This document shows, in pieces, positions 1-9,137 of a stretch of DNA of 64,000 nt. Source of the DNA: Clostridia bacterium. Its GTDB lineage: Bacteria; Bacillota; Clostridia; Oscillospirales; Acutalibacteraceae. Both the position numbers and the translations under genes were made by a program. Every line of letters starts with the position of its first letter. Positions within the stretch are counted from its first letter, which is position 1. Below the pieces are notes generated by a model, which was not told the DNA's origin, did no database searches, and was given only the letters and a program-made list of their open reading frames with translations. The stretch spans positions 216,801 to 280,800 of the forward strand of contig JAGAMO010000009.1 in the NCBI GenBank assembly GCA_017624675.1. Reading direction: 5' to 3'.

Positions 1-2
1 TA

Positions 3-872
3 CAGTATGTAAAGGTGGGAATAAAATATAGTTTTATAGGAATAAAACGAGGGTTTTATTTCATTGGAAGAAACGGGTATACAGACTATTGTAATTTTAT
101 ATATAAAGATTTTAACGAAAAGGCAGCAGAAACGATTTTTAGAGAGGTTTCAAAAAAGTTTAAAACAAACTTTTTTGGCTTGGAATTGGTACCGGAAAAC
201 ACATCTTTAAGCAAGTATATACAAGAAGAATATACTCGGCATTTTACCATTACTGGTGCTGCAAATTTGGAATTTCCAGATACATTTGATGAATATCACA
301 AAAATCTGTCTAAAAATATGCGACAGAATATCAGAACTTCTTTTAATAGACAAAATAGGGATGGTATACAATTTAAATATGAAATGAAATATGAGCCTCT
401 AAGCATTGAAGCGCGAAAGATATTAATGGAAATTCGTTCTGGCAGGGTAGCCGCCAAAAGAGAAAATTTTAGAAAAAATGCGTCCTTAAAAAGTAAAATA
501 ACTAATACATATAGCAATATTGTAAAAAGTATATTTGACGTTTCACATGATATAATTTTCGAGAATTTAAACACATGGACATTCTTGGTAACAAAGGACG
601 ATGAGATTGCAAGTTTCCTTTGGGGAATCAAAGATTTAACTTCAAAAAAGCATTATGTAATATATGCGGGTGTTGATAAAAAGTATGAGTGGTATTCGCC
701 AAATAATGCATATTTTTATAAATATATTGAGGATTTATATAATAATGGTTCTGTTGAAAATGGTGTGATTTTTGATTTCACACGTGGAAATGAAAAGTAT
801 AAATTTGATTTAGGATGTAAGGAAAGAAAATGCTTGAACTACAATTTTCGCTATACCCACCAAAAACAATAA
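3..872 (+). CDS. BioF2/FemAB-like GNAT-fold acyltransferase, 5' end cut by the window
   Basis: The reading frame is open to the left edge of the window, so the gene is probably partial. A GTG at base 15 is only a formal start: the four codons before it are also open and no ribosome site is visible. The stretch LSKNMRQNIR followed by basic residues, in the first half, resembles the core of the BioF2-like acetyltransferase domain (Acetyltransf_6), whose members add acyl groups to sugars or peptides. The second half has the alternating hydrophobic strands expected of a GNAT fold. Its position before two glycosyltransferases, a pyruvyltransferase-family protein and a flippase suggests it modifies a surface glycan, but the substrate cannot be read. 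The sequence is AT-rich, like the rest of the cluster. Confidence 0.6.
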   Translation, partial: QYVKVGIKYSFIGIKRGFYFIGRNGYTDYCNFIYKDFNEKAAETIFREVSKKFKTNFFGLELVPENTSLSKYIQEEYTRHFTITGAANLEFPDTFDEYHKNLSKNMRQNIRTSFNRQNRDGIQFKYEMKYEPLSIEARKILMEIRSGRVAAKRENFRKNASLKSKITNTYSNIVKSIFDVSHDIIFENLNTWTFLVTKDDEIASFLWGIKDLTSKKHYVIYAGVDKKYEWYSPNNAYFYKYIEDLYNNGSVENGVIFDFTRGNEKYKFDLGCKERKCLNYNFRYTHQKQ

Positions 873-978
873 ACAGAAAGTTTTGTTCACTGTTTTTGTT
901 TAAAAATCTGTTTTGAATATAGTTTTTAATTTTCACAAAAACCGAAACTAAAACATCATAAAGGATAGAATTAATAAG

Positions 979-1995
979 ATGAATAATATAGATGGTATAA
1001 TTCCAAAAGTTAGCATTATTGTTCCGATTTATAAAGTGGAATCATATTTAAAACGCTGTGTAGATTCTTTAAGAAATCAAACACTGAAAGATATTGAGAT
1101 TATTTTGGTTGATGATGGTTCTCCTGATAATTGTCCACAAATGTGTGATGAATTTGCAAAACAAGATCACCGCATAAAGGTTGTTCATAAGCAAAACGGC
1201 GGTCTTAGTTCGGCCAGAAATGCCGGTATTGATATATCAACGGGTGAATATCTTGGTTACATTGATAGCGATGATTATGCTGAGCCTTATATGTTTGAAA
1301 AACTTTATAATTGTGCGGTTGCAAATAAAGTTGATTTTGTAATGGCTGATTATTATAGAGTGAGCAATGGTCAAAAAAAAGAAAAATCACTTGATATACG
1401 AGAGGGTTTTTACACAAAAGAAGATATAGTAAAGGAAATATATCCAATGCTTATAATGCGGGAGAGTATTGGATTTGGACCGCTTCTTTCGGTTTGGAAT
1501 TGTCTTTATAAAGCAGATTTTATTAAAAATAACAATTTATATTTTGATGAGGAAGTAAAGTGGTCGGAGGATTGTATTTATAGTGCGATTTTAGGTTATT
1601 TGGCAAATAGTTTTTATTATTTAAAGGGAGAATGCGTTTACAATTATATTCAAAATAGCGGCTCAATAAGCACGACATATCAACATCGTGCGTGGGCTGT
1701 GTACTGTTTAATGAATCACAAGTTGCGAGATTTTTTTGAAGGCAAAAATGATTTTGATTTTTCACGACAACTGGATTTGCATATTTTGTATTTTGCTTGT
1801 AGTTTATGCGGAGAATTAGAATATACAAATTTTTCTTTTTGGCAAAAATACAAGGTGAAAAAATCGGTTCTCAACACCCCTTGTTTTAAAAATGTGATGA
1901 AAGGTTTTAAACTTCCAAATGTTAATATAAAATTTAAAATCGTTTTGTGGCTTATGAAGAAAAAACAAGCCTTTTTACTAACGTTATTGAAATAG
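979..1995 (+). CDS. Family 2 glycosyltransferase
   Basis: A 338-residue cytoplasmic protein with an N-terminal GT-A fold. The start VSIIVPIYK is typical of GT2, followed by the nucleotide-binding DDGS at residues 45-48, the NGGLSSARNAG segment around 73-83, and the metal-binding DSDD at 96-99. The part beyond about residue 220 is a variable region that would set acceptor specificity. It should transfer a sugar from a nucleotide-sugar donor to a growing surface polysaccharide. An AAGGAT ribosome site lies about 13 bases before the ATG. The next gene begins 13 bases after the stop, so they are probably cotranscribed. The sugar cannot be predicted. Confidence 0.88.
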   Translation: MNNIDGIIPKVSIIVPIYKVESYLKRCVDSLRNQTLKDIEIILVDDGSPDNCPQMCDEFAKQDHRIKVVHKQNGGLSSARNAGIDISTGEYLGYIDSDDYAEPYMFEKLYNCAVANKVDFVMADYYRVSNGQKKEKSLDIREGFYTKEDIVKEIYPMLIMRESIGFGPLLSVWNCLYKADFIKNNNLYFDEEVKWSEDCIYSAILGYLANSFYYLKGECVYNYIQNSGSISTTYQHRAWAVYCLMNHKLRDFFEGKNDFDFSRQLDLHILYFACSLCGELEYTNFSFWQKYKVKKSVLNTPCFKNVMKGFKLPNVNIKFKIVLWLMKKKQAFLLTLLK

Positions 1996-2008
1996 AGGTA
2001 AAATAAAA

Positions 2009-2941
2009 ATGAAAACACCTAAATTAACCATTCATACACATACATATAACCGTGCGCACACATTACCTGCTGTGTATGAATCATTGAAAAATCAAACTTG
2101 TTTCGATTTCGATTGGTTTATAACCGATAACGGCTCTACCGACAATACGGAAGAATTATTTGAAAAATGGTGTAAAGAAGAAAACCCATTCAAAATCACC
2201 TACCGAAAAATAGAAGAACGCGGTATACCAAGGGCCCTTAATTACGGTATAAACCACATAGAGGGTGATTATTTCTTTATGTTGGATTCTGACGATAAAC
2301 TTCTGCCTAATGCGGTTGAGGTTATTTTAAGAAGTATTAAAACAATAGATGATAACGATGAAATTGTTGCCGCAGGTTTTGTTAGAATCAAAGAAAATGG
2401 ACAACCAATAAAGGGAATATGGCCTAAAGTCAATGAAAAAGGCTATGTTGATTGTATAAACCTTGATAGATATAAGTATGATTTAGACGCCGATATGTGC
2501 GAAGCGTATAAGGTTGATATTATTAAAAACTATCCTTTCCCTGTTTGGCAGGACGAAATATATGCACCCGAACAATTATGCTTTGACGCAATGGCTTTAG
2601 ACGGCTATAAAGTCAGATGGTTTAGAGACCCTGTTTATATATGCGAATACTTAGAAGACGGACAAACCCAAGGAAACTGGAATCTGCTTCGCAAAAATAA
2701 AATGGGTTACGCCATGCTTAGTAATCAGCGCTTGTTATATGTTAAAAATTTCAAAGAAAAATTCAAGTCTGCCGGTCAGCATATTGCCCTTTCGATAGTG
2801 GCAGGTTACCCATCGTACATATTAAAAAGCAATAAAAAATGGTTAACATTGTTAGCTTTACCGTATGGTCTTTTGTTAAGCATTAGGAGAAGAAATCAGT
2901 TTAAATGGGATGACCCTGTAAATAGGAGGAACTTTGAATGA
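2009..2941 (+). CDS. Family 2 glycosyltransferase
   Basis: A second GT2 enzyme, 310 residues. It has the strand LTIHTHTYNR near the N-terminus, DNGS at residues 40-43, and the metal-binding LDSDD at 92-96. It is clearly different from the upstream GT2 and not a recent duplicate. A basic, hydrophobic C-terminal stretch (roughly 275-300) may contact the membrane. Its stop overlaps the start of the next gene by 4 bases (ATGA), which indicates translational coupling. Role: addition of one sugar of the repeat unit; donor and acceptor are unknown. Confidence 0.87.
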   Translation: MKTPKLTIHTHTYNRAHTLPAVYESLKNQTCFDFDWFITDNGSTDNTEELFEKWCKEENPFKITYRKIEERGIPRALNYGINHIEGDYFFMLDSDDKLLPNAVEVILRSIKTIDDNDEIVAAGFVRIKENGQPIKGIWPKVNEKGYVDCINLDRYKYDLDADMCEAYKVDIIKNYPFPVWQDEIYAPEQLCFDAMALDGYKVRWFRDPVYICEYLEDGQTQGNWNLLRKNKMGYAMLSNQRLLYVKNFKEKFKSAGQHIALSIVAGYPSYILKSNKKWLTLLALPYGLLLSIRRRNQFKWDDPVNRRNFE

Positions 2942-4017
2942 AAGCAGGTATATTAACCTGGCACGATGTATTGAACTACGGTTCTGCATTTCAAGCCTAT
3001 GCTTTGCAAGAGGTGTTGAAAGAAAATGGTGCCGATGCAGAAATACTTTCTCACGACAGAAAACTCCCCGATTATTATAGCAATAAACTGCCAATAAAAA
3101 GCATAAAAGGTGTTTTGTGTTGGCTACGCAATCAAACTCCTGCCAGAGTAAAATACCGCAAAGAAACAAAAACGAAATCCGAGAGTTTTATTAAATTTCA
3201 AAGCGAGTATTTAAATGTTAAAAATCATTACTCAAATACAGATGCGGATGTTGTTTATATCGGCAGTGACCAAATCTTTGATATTAACGGTTTGTATTAT
3301 CCTTTCCAATTTGGCGGAGATATAAGTTGTGATAAAATCAATACCTATGCGCCGTCTTTTGGTGAAACAACTTATGAAAAATTAGAGCAGTCCCCTTATT
3401 TTGCTGAGATTTCAGAAAACATTAAGAAATTAAATGTTGTAAACGCAAGAGATGAAAATACAAAAAATATTCTCGAGAAAATTTTGAAAAGGGATATTGA
3501 TATAGTTTTAGACCCCACTTTGCTTTATTCTTTTGAAAAAGAAAAAGCTATGTGGAATAAGCGATTAGTAAAAGAAAAATATTGTCTTATCTACTCCTGG
3601 GGTGGACTAACGGTGACGCCCGAATTTGCTGAATGTTGCAAGAAATTTGCAAAGCAAAACAACTTAAAATTGGTTTCGGTTGGTGAAAGACGCCCTTGGT
3701 GCGATATTCAGTTTGCGTCGGCTTCGCCGATAGAGTTTTTCGAACTTTTTATGCATGCAGATATGGTGCTTACAAATATGTTCCACGGAACCTGTTTTTC
3801 TATTCTTATGGGACGACCCTTCTATTCCTTTGTTATGCCTCATAACGAAAACAAATTGGGCGGTCTGCTTAAGTTTTTAGGTTTAGAAAGTCAAATTGTG
3901 AAGGGTTGCGAAAATTTAAAAATGGAAATCCCAAATATAGATTATGCTGTTGTTAATCCCACCTTGCAAGAAAAAAGAGAAATATCAAAAGCAAATTTGA
4001 TTATAGGGCTTAATTAA
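2938..4017 (+). CDS. Polysaccharide pyruvyl transferase family protein
   Basis: A 359-residue protein of the CsaB/WcaK-like family, which transfers pyruvate from phosphoenolpyruvate to sugars of cell-wall or capsule polymers. The N-terminus ILTWHDVLNYGS and the following QAYAL are typical, as are YIGSDQIF near 107-114, LDPT near 191-194, and TNMFHGT at 279-285, which carries the conserved His. Family members also include proteins of unproven activity, so pyruvylation is an inference. It overlaps the upstream glycosyltransferase by 4 bases and precedes a flippase by 19 bases, consistent with one operon for an acidic surface glycan. Confidence 0.85.
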   Translation: MKAGILTWHDVLNYGSAFQAYALQEVLKENGADAEILSHDRKLPDYYSNKLPIKSIKGVLCWLRNQTPARVKYRKETKTKSESFIKFQSEYLNVKNHYSNTDADVVYIGSDQIFDINGLYYPFQFGGDISCDKINTYAPSFGETTYEKLEQSPYFAEISENIKKLNVVNARDENTKNILEKILKRDIDIVLDPTLLYSFEKEKAMWNKRLVKEKYCLIYSWGGLTVTPEFAECCKKFAKQNNLKLVSVGERRPWCDIQFASASPIEFFELFMHADMVLTNMFHGTCFSILMGRPFYSFVMPHNENKLGGLLKFLGLESQIVKGCENLKMEIPNIDYAVVNPTLQEKREISKANLIIGLN

Positions 4018-4036
4018 ATTTTAGGAAGGATATAAT

Positions 4037-5542
4037 ATGCAAAGTAAAGGCATTAAAAATGTCGTATTTGGTTTGTTTAACCAGTTCATAACCATTGCTT
4101 TCGGCTTGGTTTTGCCAAGAATGTTTATAATGAGCTATGGTTCAGAAGTTAACGGATTAATTTCCTCTATCAACCAACTGTTTGTATATGTTGCTTTGTT
4201 AGAAGCAGGTATTGGAACCGCTTCATTACAAGCCCTTTATAAAACTATTGCCGAAAATGACAAAGATGCAACTAATGGAATTTTGTCTGCAACACATTAT
4301 TTTTATAAGCAAACAGGTTTTTGGTATTTTATAGCCGTAGTTGTTCTATCTTTAGGCTACCCTTTACTTGTTCCTTCTGAAATACCCTTTTGGACTGTAT
4401 TTTTAGTAATATTTTTCAATGGTCTTGGCGGTGTTGTTAACTACCTTTTCCAAGGGGTATTTAGAATTTTTCTACGTGCAGAGGGAAAAAATTATCTGCT
4501 TTCAAATATAAGTACCTTCACATATTTGGCTACAAGTATTTCAAAAATTTTATTCATTTCTTTAGGCTTTAATATCGTAACTATTCAGATAGCATACTTT
4601 ATAATTACACTTTCTCAAATGCTGTTCATAGTTTTCTATATTAAAAAGAACTATAAATGGATTGATTTGACTGTAACGCCAAATAAAAAAGCATTAAGCA
4701 CAAAAAATTCAGTTATTATACATCAGATTTCTAATTTGGTATTCAGCAATACCGATGTTCTTATATTAACTTTCTTTTCGGGATTAAAAACGGTTAGTGT
4801 ATATACTTTATATAATTCATTTTTTACAATGCTCAAATCCGTTTTATTTAGTTTCTTGGACGGATTGCAATATGCGTTGGGACAAACATTTAATTCTGAC
4901 TTTAAAAAATTCAAGAAAATGCAGGATTTATTCGAGGTTAACTATATTACTTTAACCTTCTTACTGTACACAATTTTATATGTTTTAATATCTCCTTTTA
5001 TCTATTTATACACAAACGATATTAAGGACATAAATTATATCAGTTTTTGGATACCATTATTGTTTACGCTTATTTATTTACTACAGGGTGCAAGAGGCCC
5101 TATGCAGCTTGTAAGCGAATATGCCCGTCATTTCAAACAAACTAGAGGTCAGGCAATAATCGAAATGATTATAAACTTGAGTGTATCAGTAGTGGGCGTA
5201 TATCTTTGGGGAATTTACGGTGTTTTATTCGGCACAATTGCAGCACTGATTTACAGAGCAAATGCAATTATAATATATGTTAATAAACATATTCTTGAAC
5301 GAAATCCTCTGGTTACATATAAGCGTTGGGGTTGGTGCTTCTCAATTTTTGTAATAGTTTGTTTTGTTAATTATTACATTACCTTATCCGTTCGTTCCTA
5401 TTTTGAATTAATTCTATATGCTATTCCCATTACAGTGATTATAACCATTTTGTATATTGGCGGAATGTATATATTTGAAAGAGATTCATTTAAATATTTA
5501 ATATCATTATTAAAAGCAAAAATTCCTTTTTTAAAATCATAA
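4037..5542 (+). CDS. Oligosaccharide flippase (Wzx-like, MATE/MOP superfamily)
   Basis: A 501-residue integral membrane protein with about 12-14 hydrophobic segments across its whole length. It has the N-terminal pattern of polysaccharide-repeat exporters (a basic start, then NQFITIAFGLVLPR and SYGSEVNGL). It would flip lipid-linked repeat units across the cytoplasmic membrane. An AAGGATA ribosome site precedes the ATG. It is the last gene of the cluster: a strong two-way terminator follows 11 bases after the stop. The transported unit cannot be deduced. Confidence 0.88.
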   Translation: MQSKGIKNVVFGLFNQFITIAFGLVLPRMFIMSYGSEVNGLISSINQLFVYVALLEAGIGTASLQALYKTIAENDKDATNGILSATHYFYKQTGFWYFIAVVVLSLGYPLLVPSEIPFWTVFLVIFFNGLGGVVNYLFQGVFRIFLRAEGKNYLLSNISTFTYLATSISKILFISLGFNIVTIQIAYFIITLSQMLFIVFYIKKNYKWIDLTVTPNKKALSTKNSVIIHQISNLVFSNTDVLILTFFSGLKTVSVYTLYNSFFTMLKSVLFSFLDGLQYALGQTFNSDFKKFKKMQDLFEVNYITLTFLLYTILYVLISPFIYLYTNDIKDINYISFWIPLLFTLIYLLQGARGPMQLVSEYARHFKQTRGQAIIEMIINLSVSVVGVYLWGIYGVLFGTIAALIYRANAIIIYVNKHILERNPLVTYKRWGWCFSIFVIVCFVNYYITLSVRSYFELILYAIPITVIITILYIGGMYIFERDSFKYLISLLKAKIPFLKS

Positions 5543-5553
5543 TAAAAAAACAA

Positions 5554-5589
5554 AACCGCCGACTAATAGTCGGCGGTTAATTTTATTTT
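5554..5589. terminator. Bidirectional rho-independent terminator
   Basis: A 12-base perfect inverted repeat (AACCGCCGACTA at 5554-5565 and its complement at 5567-5578) lies between two converging genes. An A-run lies on the left and TTTTATTTT on the right, so it can stop the flippase transcript on + and the mnmE transcript on -. Confidence 0.9.
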
Positions 5590-6944
5590 CCAACACAGAA
5601 GCTTCTGAAAATTTCGTCGGCAACCTCGTTTGTAACCCGTCTGCCCGTAAGTTCAAAGAGTGATGCGAGTGCATCGTCAACACAAATGCCAACGGCATCA
5701 AGGGTCTGACCCGAAAGAATTGCATTGTATGCCTCGTCAATTGCATCGAGTGCTCTTTTTGCACAGGCTCTCTGACGCTCGTTTATAAGGTTTGCGCTGT
5801 CAGGACAAATGTTGTTTACACCGCTGATTTCGGCAATTTTGTCCTTAAGGCTTTCGAGCCCGTTGTTTTCCTTTGCGGAAATTTCCACAAGGTTAAAATC
5901 TTTAAATACTTCTCTATCAAGCCGACTGTCAAGGTCGGTTTTGTTTATTATTATAAGTGCATTTCTACCTTTCAAATTTTCAAGCAGTCGCAAATCGTCA
6001 CTGTCTAAAGCTTGAGAGCCGTCAAAAACCGCCAAAATAAGCTGTGCAGTTTCCATACGCTTGATGGCAAGTTCCACACCGATACTCTCGATTTTGTCGC
6101 CCGTGTCACGAATACCCGCTGTGTCAGCAAGGCGGAGGATAATATCACCAAGTCTCACCGTTTCTTCAATAACATCACGGGTTGTTCCCGCAATATCGGT
6201 AACAATCGAGCGGTCGGCACGGCTTAGCATATTCATTAAAGAGGATTTTCCAACATTGGGTTTGCCCACAATGGCGGTTTCAATGCCCTCACGCAAAATT
6301 TTACCCGCATCATAATCTTTAAGCATAATTTCAAGGTCTGTTTTCGCGTTTTCGAGCATTTTTGAAAAGCTTTCGCGGTCAAGACCCTCAATATCTTCGT
6401 CGGGATAATCCGAGAAAACCGAAATTGCGGCGTCCGCCTTTGTTAAAGCGGTAATTATGCCCTCAATTTTCTCGGCAGTTTTGCCAAGGTGCGCCGCGCG
6501 GGAGAGCTTGAGCTGCGCCTCGCTTTCGGCAGAAATCAGACCCATTATGCTTTCAGCCCTTGTTAAATCGGTTTTGCCGTTTAAAAAGGCTCGTTTGGTA
6601 AATTCACCCGCCTCGGCAGGGAAAGCGCCATTTTCTAAAATGAGTCTCAAAGTGTCACGCAAAATAATTGCGCCGCCGTGGAGAGTGATTTCAACCGTAT
6701 CCTCACCCGTAAAGCTGTTGGGAGCTTTGAAAACCAATGCAACGCCGTCGTCAATAACACTGTCGCCATCCTTAACCTGTCCGTATGCGGCGGTGTAGCC
6801 CTTAAAATCGGCTAATTTCTTTCCGCTAAAGGGGAAAAACACCTTGTCCGCAACCTCTAAAGCCTTATCGCCCGAAATTCTGATTACACCCAAAGCCGAC
6901 TGACCCTGAGCCGTGGCAATAGCGGCAACTGTGCGCTCTGACAT
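5583..6944 (-). CDS. mnmE: tRNA uridine-5-carboxymethylaminomethyl modification GTPase MnmE
   Basis: With MnmG, MnmE makes the cmnm5 modification at the wobble uridine of several tRNAs. An N-terminal folate-binding domain (about 1-115) is followed by a helical domain split by the G domain: P-loop GKPNVGKSS near 227-235, DTAG near 275, NKTD further on. The last residues are FCVGK, the C-terminal Cys motif of the family. I place the start at the ATG at 6944 (453 residues), because AGGGGAG lies 9 bases upstream. A GTG at 6953 in the same frame is too close to that site. It is the last gene of its operon, unlike the common Firmicute position next to rpmH-rnpA. Confidence 0.96.
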   Translation of the reverse strand: MSERTVAAIATAQGQSALGVIRISGDKALEVADKVFFPFSGKKLADFKGYTAAYGQVKDGDSVIDDGVALVFKAPNSFTGEDTVEITLHGGAIILRDTLRLILENGAFPAEAGEFTKRAFLNGKTDLTRAESIMGLISAESEAQLKLSRAAHLGKTAEKIEGIITALTKADAAISVFSDYPDEDIEGLDRESFSKMLENAKTDLEIMLKDYDAGKILREGIETAIVGKPNVGKSSLMNMLSRADRSIVTDIAGTTRDVIEETVRLGDIILRLADTAGIRDTGDKIESIGVELAIKRMETAQLILAVFDGSQALDSDDLRLLENLKGRNALIIINKTDLDSRLDREVFKDFNLVEISAKENNGLESLKDKIAEISGVNNICPDSANLINERQRACAKRALDAIDEAYNAILSGQTLDAVGICVDDALASLFELTGRRVTNEVADEIFRSFCVGK

Positions 6945-6949
6945 TGTTT

Positions 6950-7162
6950 TCACTCCCCTATAAATTCAAATCTCTTGAATATTTTGCCGTCTCTCTCGAC
7001 GGTCTCGTTCCACATAACAGCAGGTCTTACCCAAACCTTGCCGTCGTTTTTCAAATCCTTATACACAACCATTTCTTCAAGGGTTTCGGAGTGTTTGGCA
7101 ATAGCCACAACCTCATACTCGTTGCCCTTGAAATGGCGGTATTTTCCAAGTTTTATATCCAT
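6950..7162 (-). CDS. DUF1653 domain protein
   Basis: A 70-residue protein matching the DUF1653 pattern: GKYRHFKGNEYEV at the N-terminus, a middle segment with LEEMVVYKDL, then VWVRPAVMW and KRFEFIGE at the end. The family is small, soluble and of unknown biochemical function, often beside housekeeping genes. The start overlaps the stop of the upstream aminopeptidase gene by one base (TAATG), so translation is probably coupled. The mnmE start follows five bases after the stop. Confidence 0.85.
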   Translation of the reverse strand: MDIKLGKYRHFKGNEYEVVAIAKHSETLEEMVVYKDLKNDGKVWVRPAVMWNETVERDGKIFKRFEFIGE

Positions 7163-8556
7163 TATTTCATAAATTCATACATTGCCTTATAGCACATGTA
7201 GATGTCAAGCTTAGATGTAGTCTCAAAGGGTGCGTGCATTGAAAGAACGGGAACACCCAAGTCAACAACATCAATTCCTAAATTGGCGATAAACTGAGCC
7301 ACAGTTCCGCCGCCGCCTAAATCAACCCGTCCTAGTTCTCCGCTTTGCCAGAAGATGTTATTATCGTCTAACAATTTGCGGATATATGCCATATACTCGG
7401 CAGAAGCGTCGGATGTGCCGGATTTTCCTCTGGCACCTGTATATTTTGTAACCACAACACCGTAATTCAAGCGACTTGCATTTCTTCTTTCCATAACATC
7501 CTGGAAAGTGGGGTCAAGACCTGCATTAACATCGGCAGAAAGGCATTTTGAGTTTCTGATAGCTATTGTGCCGTCGCCATTTTGCATTTTTGCAAGGTCG
7601 CCGATTACATATCTTAGGAAATCGGAGTCTAGACCCGTATTACCCATTGAGCCTACCTCTTCCTTATCAGCAAGGATGGCAACAGCAGTCTTTTCGGGGG
7701 CTTCAACATCTAAAATCGCCTTGAGTGCGGGGTATGCGCAAACACGGTCATCTTGACCGTATGCGCCAACGAGGGAGCGGTCAAAACCAATGTCACACGC
7801 CTTGAAAGCGGGGACAATTTCAAGCTCAGCAGAGAGGAAATCCTCTTCAACAATGCCATATTTCTCGTTTAAAATCTTTAAGATATTTAGTTTAACAAGG
7901 TTACTGCCCTTGTCATCCTTAAAGGGATGAGAACCGATTAAAACATTAAGCTCCTCGCCCTTAATACCCTCGTTTAGAGTGCGTTTGCTTTGCTCCTGAG
8001 CCAAGTGGGGAAGCAAATCGTTTATAACAAACTTGGGCTCGTTTTCGTTTTCGCCGATGGAAACCTCTTTAACAGTTCCGTCCTTAAGGGCAAAAACGCC
8101 GTGGAGCGCCAAAGGAATTGCGGTCCATTGATATTTCTTAATTCCGCCGTAGTAGTGAGTTTTGAAAAGCGCCAACTCAATTTCCTCATAAAGGGGGTTG
8201 GGTTTTAAATCAAGACGGGGAGAATCAATGTGTGCGGCGCTGATATTAACGCCCTTTTCCACAGCCTCTTTACCGATAACGCAAAGGGCAATGCTTTTGC
8301 CACGGTTGTTAATGTAAACCTTGTCACCAGCATTATAAACCTTGCCGTATTCGAACTCCTTAAATCCCTTTTCCTCTGCTGCTTTAATAGTTTCCTTTAC
8401 AGCCTCACGCTCGGTTTTTGCATTATCCAAAAAAGCCTTGTAACCCTCGGCAAAGTCCAATGCCTTAGAAAGTGTGTCGTCGTCTGCCTTTAAAAGAGCG
8501 TTTTTAGGCTCCATTGTAAGCTCCTTTGCTAAACGCTCTGCTTGTGTTTCTGCCAT
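7162..8556 (-). CDS. M18 family aminopeptidase
   Basis: A 464-residue cytosolic zinc aminopeptidase of the aspartyl aminopeptidase family (ApeB-like), which removes N-terminal residues from peptides. Metal and catalytic segments are visible: AAHIDSPR (His109), DKEEVGSMG with the catalytic Glu pair, SADVNAG with a metal Asp, and the C-terminal SMHAPFE His. Length is as expected for the family. AGGAGAGG precedes the ATG. It sits between coaE (2-base gap) and the DUF1653 gene (1-base overlap). Substrate preference for acidic residues is a family property and not shown here. Confidence 0.92.
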   Translation of the reverse strand: MAETQAERLAKELTMEPKNALLKADDDTLSKALDFAEGYKAFLDNAKTEREAVKETIKAAEEKGFKEFEYGKVYNAGDKVYINNRGKSIALCVIGKEAVEKGVNISAAHIDSPRLDLKPNPLYEEIELALFKTHYYGGIKKYQWTAIPLALHGVFALKDGTVKEVSIGENENEPKFVINDLLPHLAQEQSKRTLNEGIKGEELNVLIGSHPFKDDKGSNLVKLNILKILNEKYGIVEEDFLSAELEIVPAFKACDIGFDRSLVGAYGQDDRVCAYPALKAILDVEAPEKTAVAILADKEEVGSMGNTGLDSDFLRYVIGDLAKMQNGDGTIAIRNSKCLSADVNAGLDPTFQDVMERRNASRLNYGVVVTKYTGARGKSGTSDASAEYMAYIRKLLDDNNIFWQSGELGRVDLGGGGTVAQFIANLGIDVVDLGVPVLSMHAPFETTSKLDIYMCYKAMYEFMK

Positions 8557-8558
8557 AA

Positions 8559-9137
8559 TTACCTCTCCTTTATCTCGGTTAGTATTTCCGCAAATTTCTT
8601 TGTTATTTCGGTCTCGTCGCCGTTATTGTAAATTAAAACATTGCAATTTTCTTTAAAAAACTCGTCGGGTTTTCCCGCATTCATTCTAAGAATTGCATAC
8701 TCTCGGCTTATATTGTCTCGTTTGCAAATTCTCTCAAGGCGTTTTCCTCTGTCCGCCAAAACACCGATTACAGCGTCGCACTTTTTATTTAGTCCGCTCT
8801 CAATAAGTGTTGGCGCATCAAGTAAAACATATTCACTGTCGCACTCTTTTTCCACCAAAGCGGTAATATGGGGCAACAAGGTTTTGTTTAAAAGCTCGGT
8901 GTTTTCGGGGGTTGAAAAGGCCTTTCTTGCCAAGGCTTTGCGGTCAAGCTCACCATTTTCTGAAAGTATTTCACTTGAAAAAACCTTAACTAGTGCTTTT
9001 AAACCCTCACTGTCTTTAACAACCGCTTGTCTTGCAACCTTGTCGCAATCAATAACTTTAAAACCTAAGCTTTGGGCGGTGGCGGTCAAGATACTTTTAC
9101 CCGCACCCGTGGGACCCGTTAAACCTATGATTTTCAT
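8559..9137 (-). CDS. coaE: Dephospho-CoA kinase
   Basis: The 192-residue enzyme catalyses the last step of coenzyme A synthesis, phosphorylating the 3'-hydroxyl of dephospho-CoA with ATP. It opens with MKIIGLTGPTGAGKS, a P-loop at residues 8-15, followed by the DCDK segment (about 30-33) of the CoA-binding region. Length is normal. The start overlaps the end of the sua5 gene by 4 bases, and AGGTGA precedes it. In many Firmicutes coaE follows polA; here polA is about 20 kb away on the other strand. Confidence 0.94.
   Translation of the reverse strand: MKIIGLTGPTGAGKSILTATAQSLGFKVIDCDKVARQAVVKDSEGLKALVKVFSSEILSENGELDRKALARKAFSTPENTELLNKTLLPHITALVEKECDSEYVLLDAPTLIESGLNKKCDAVIGVLADRGKRLERICKRDNISREYAILRMNAGKPDEFFKENCNVLIYNNGDETEITKKFAEILTEIKER

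Noticed and set aside
873-978. Weak AAACAG/CTGTTT pairing after the acyltransferase gene, as a terminator
   Set aside because: The stem is only six AT-rich pairs with a long loop; not convincing.
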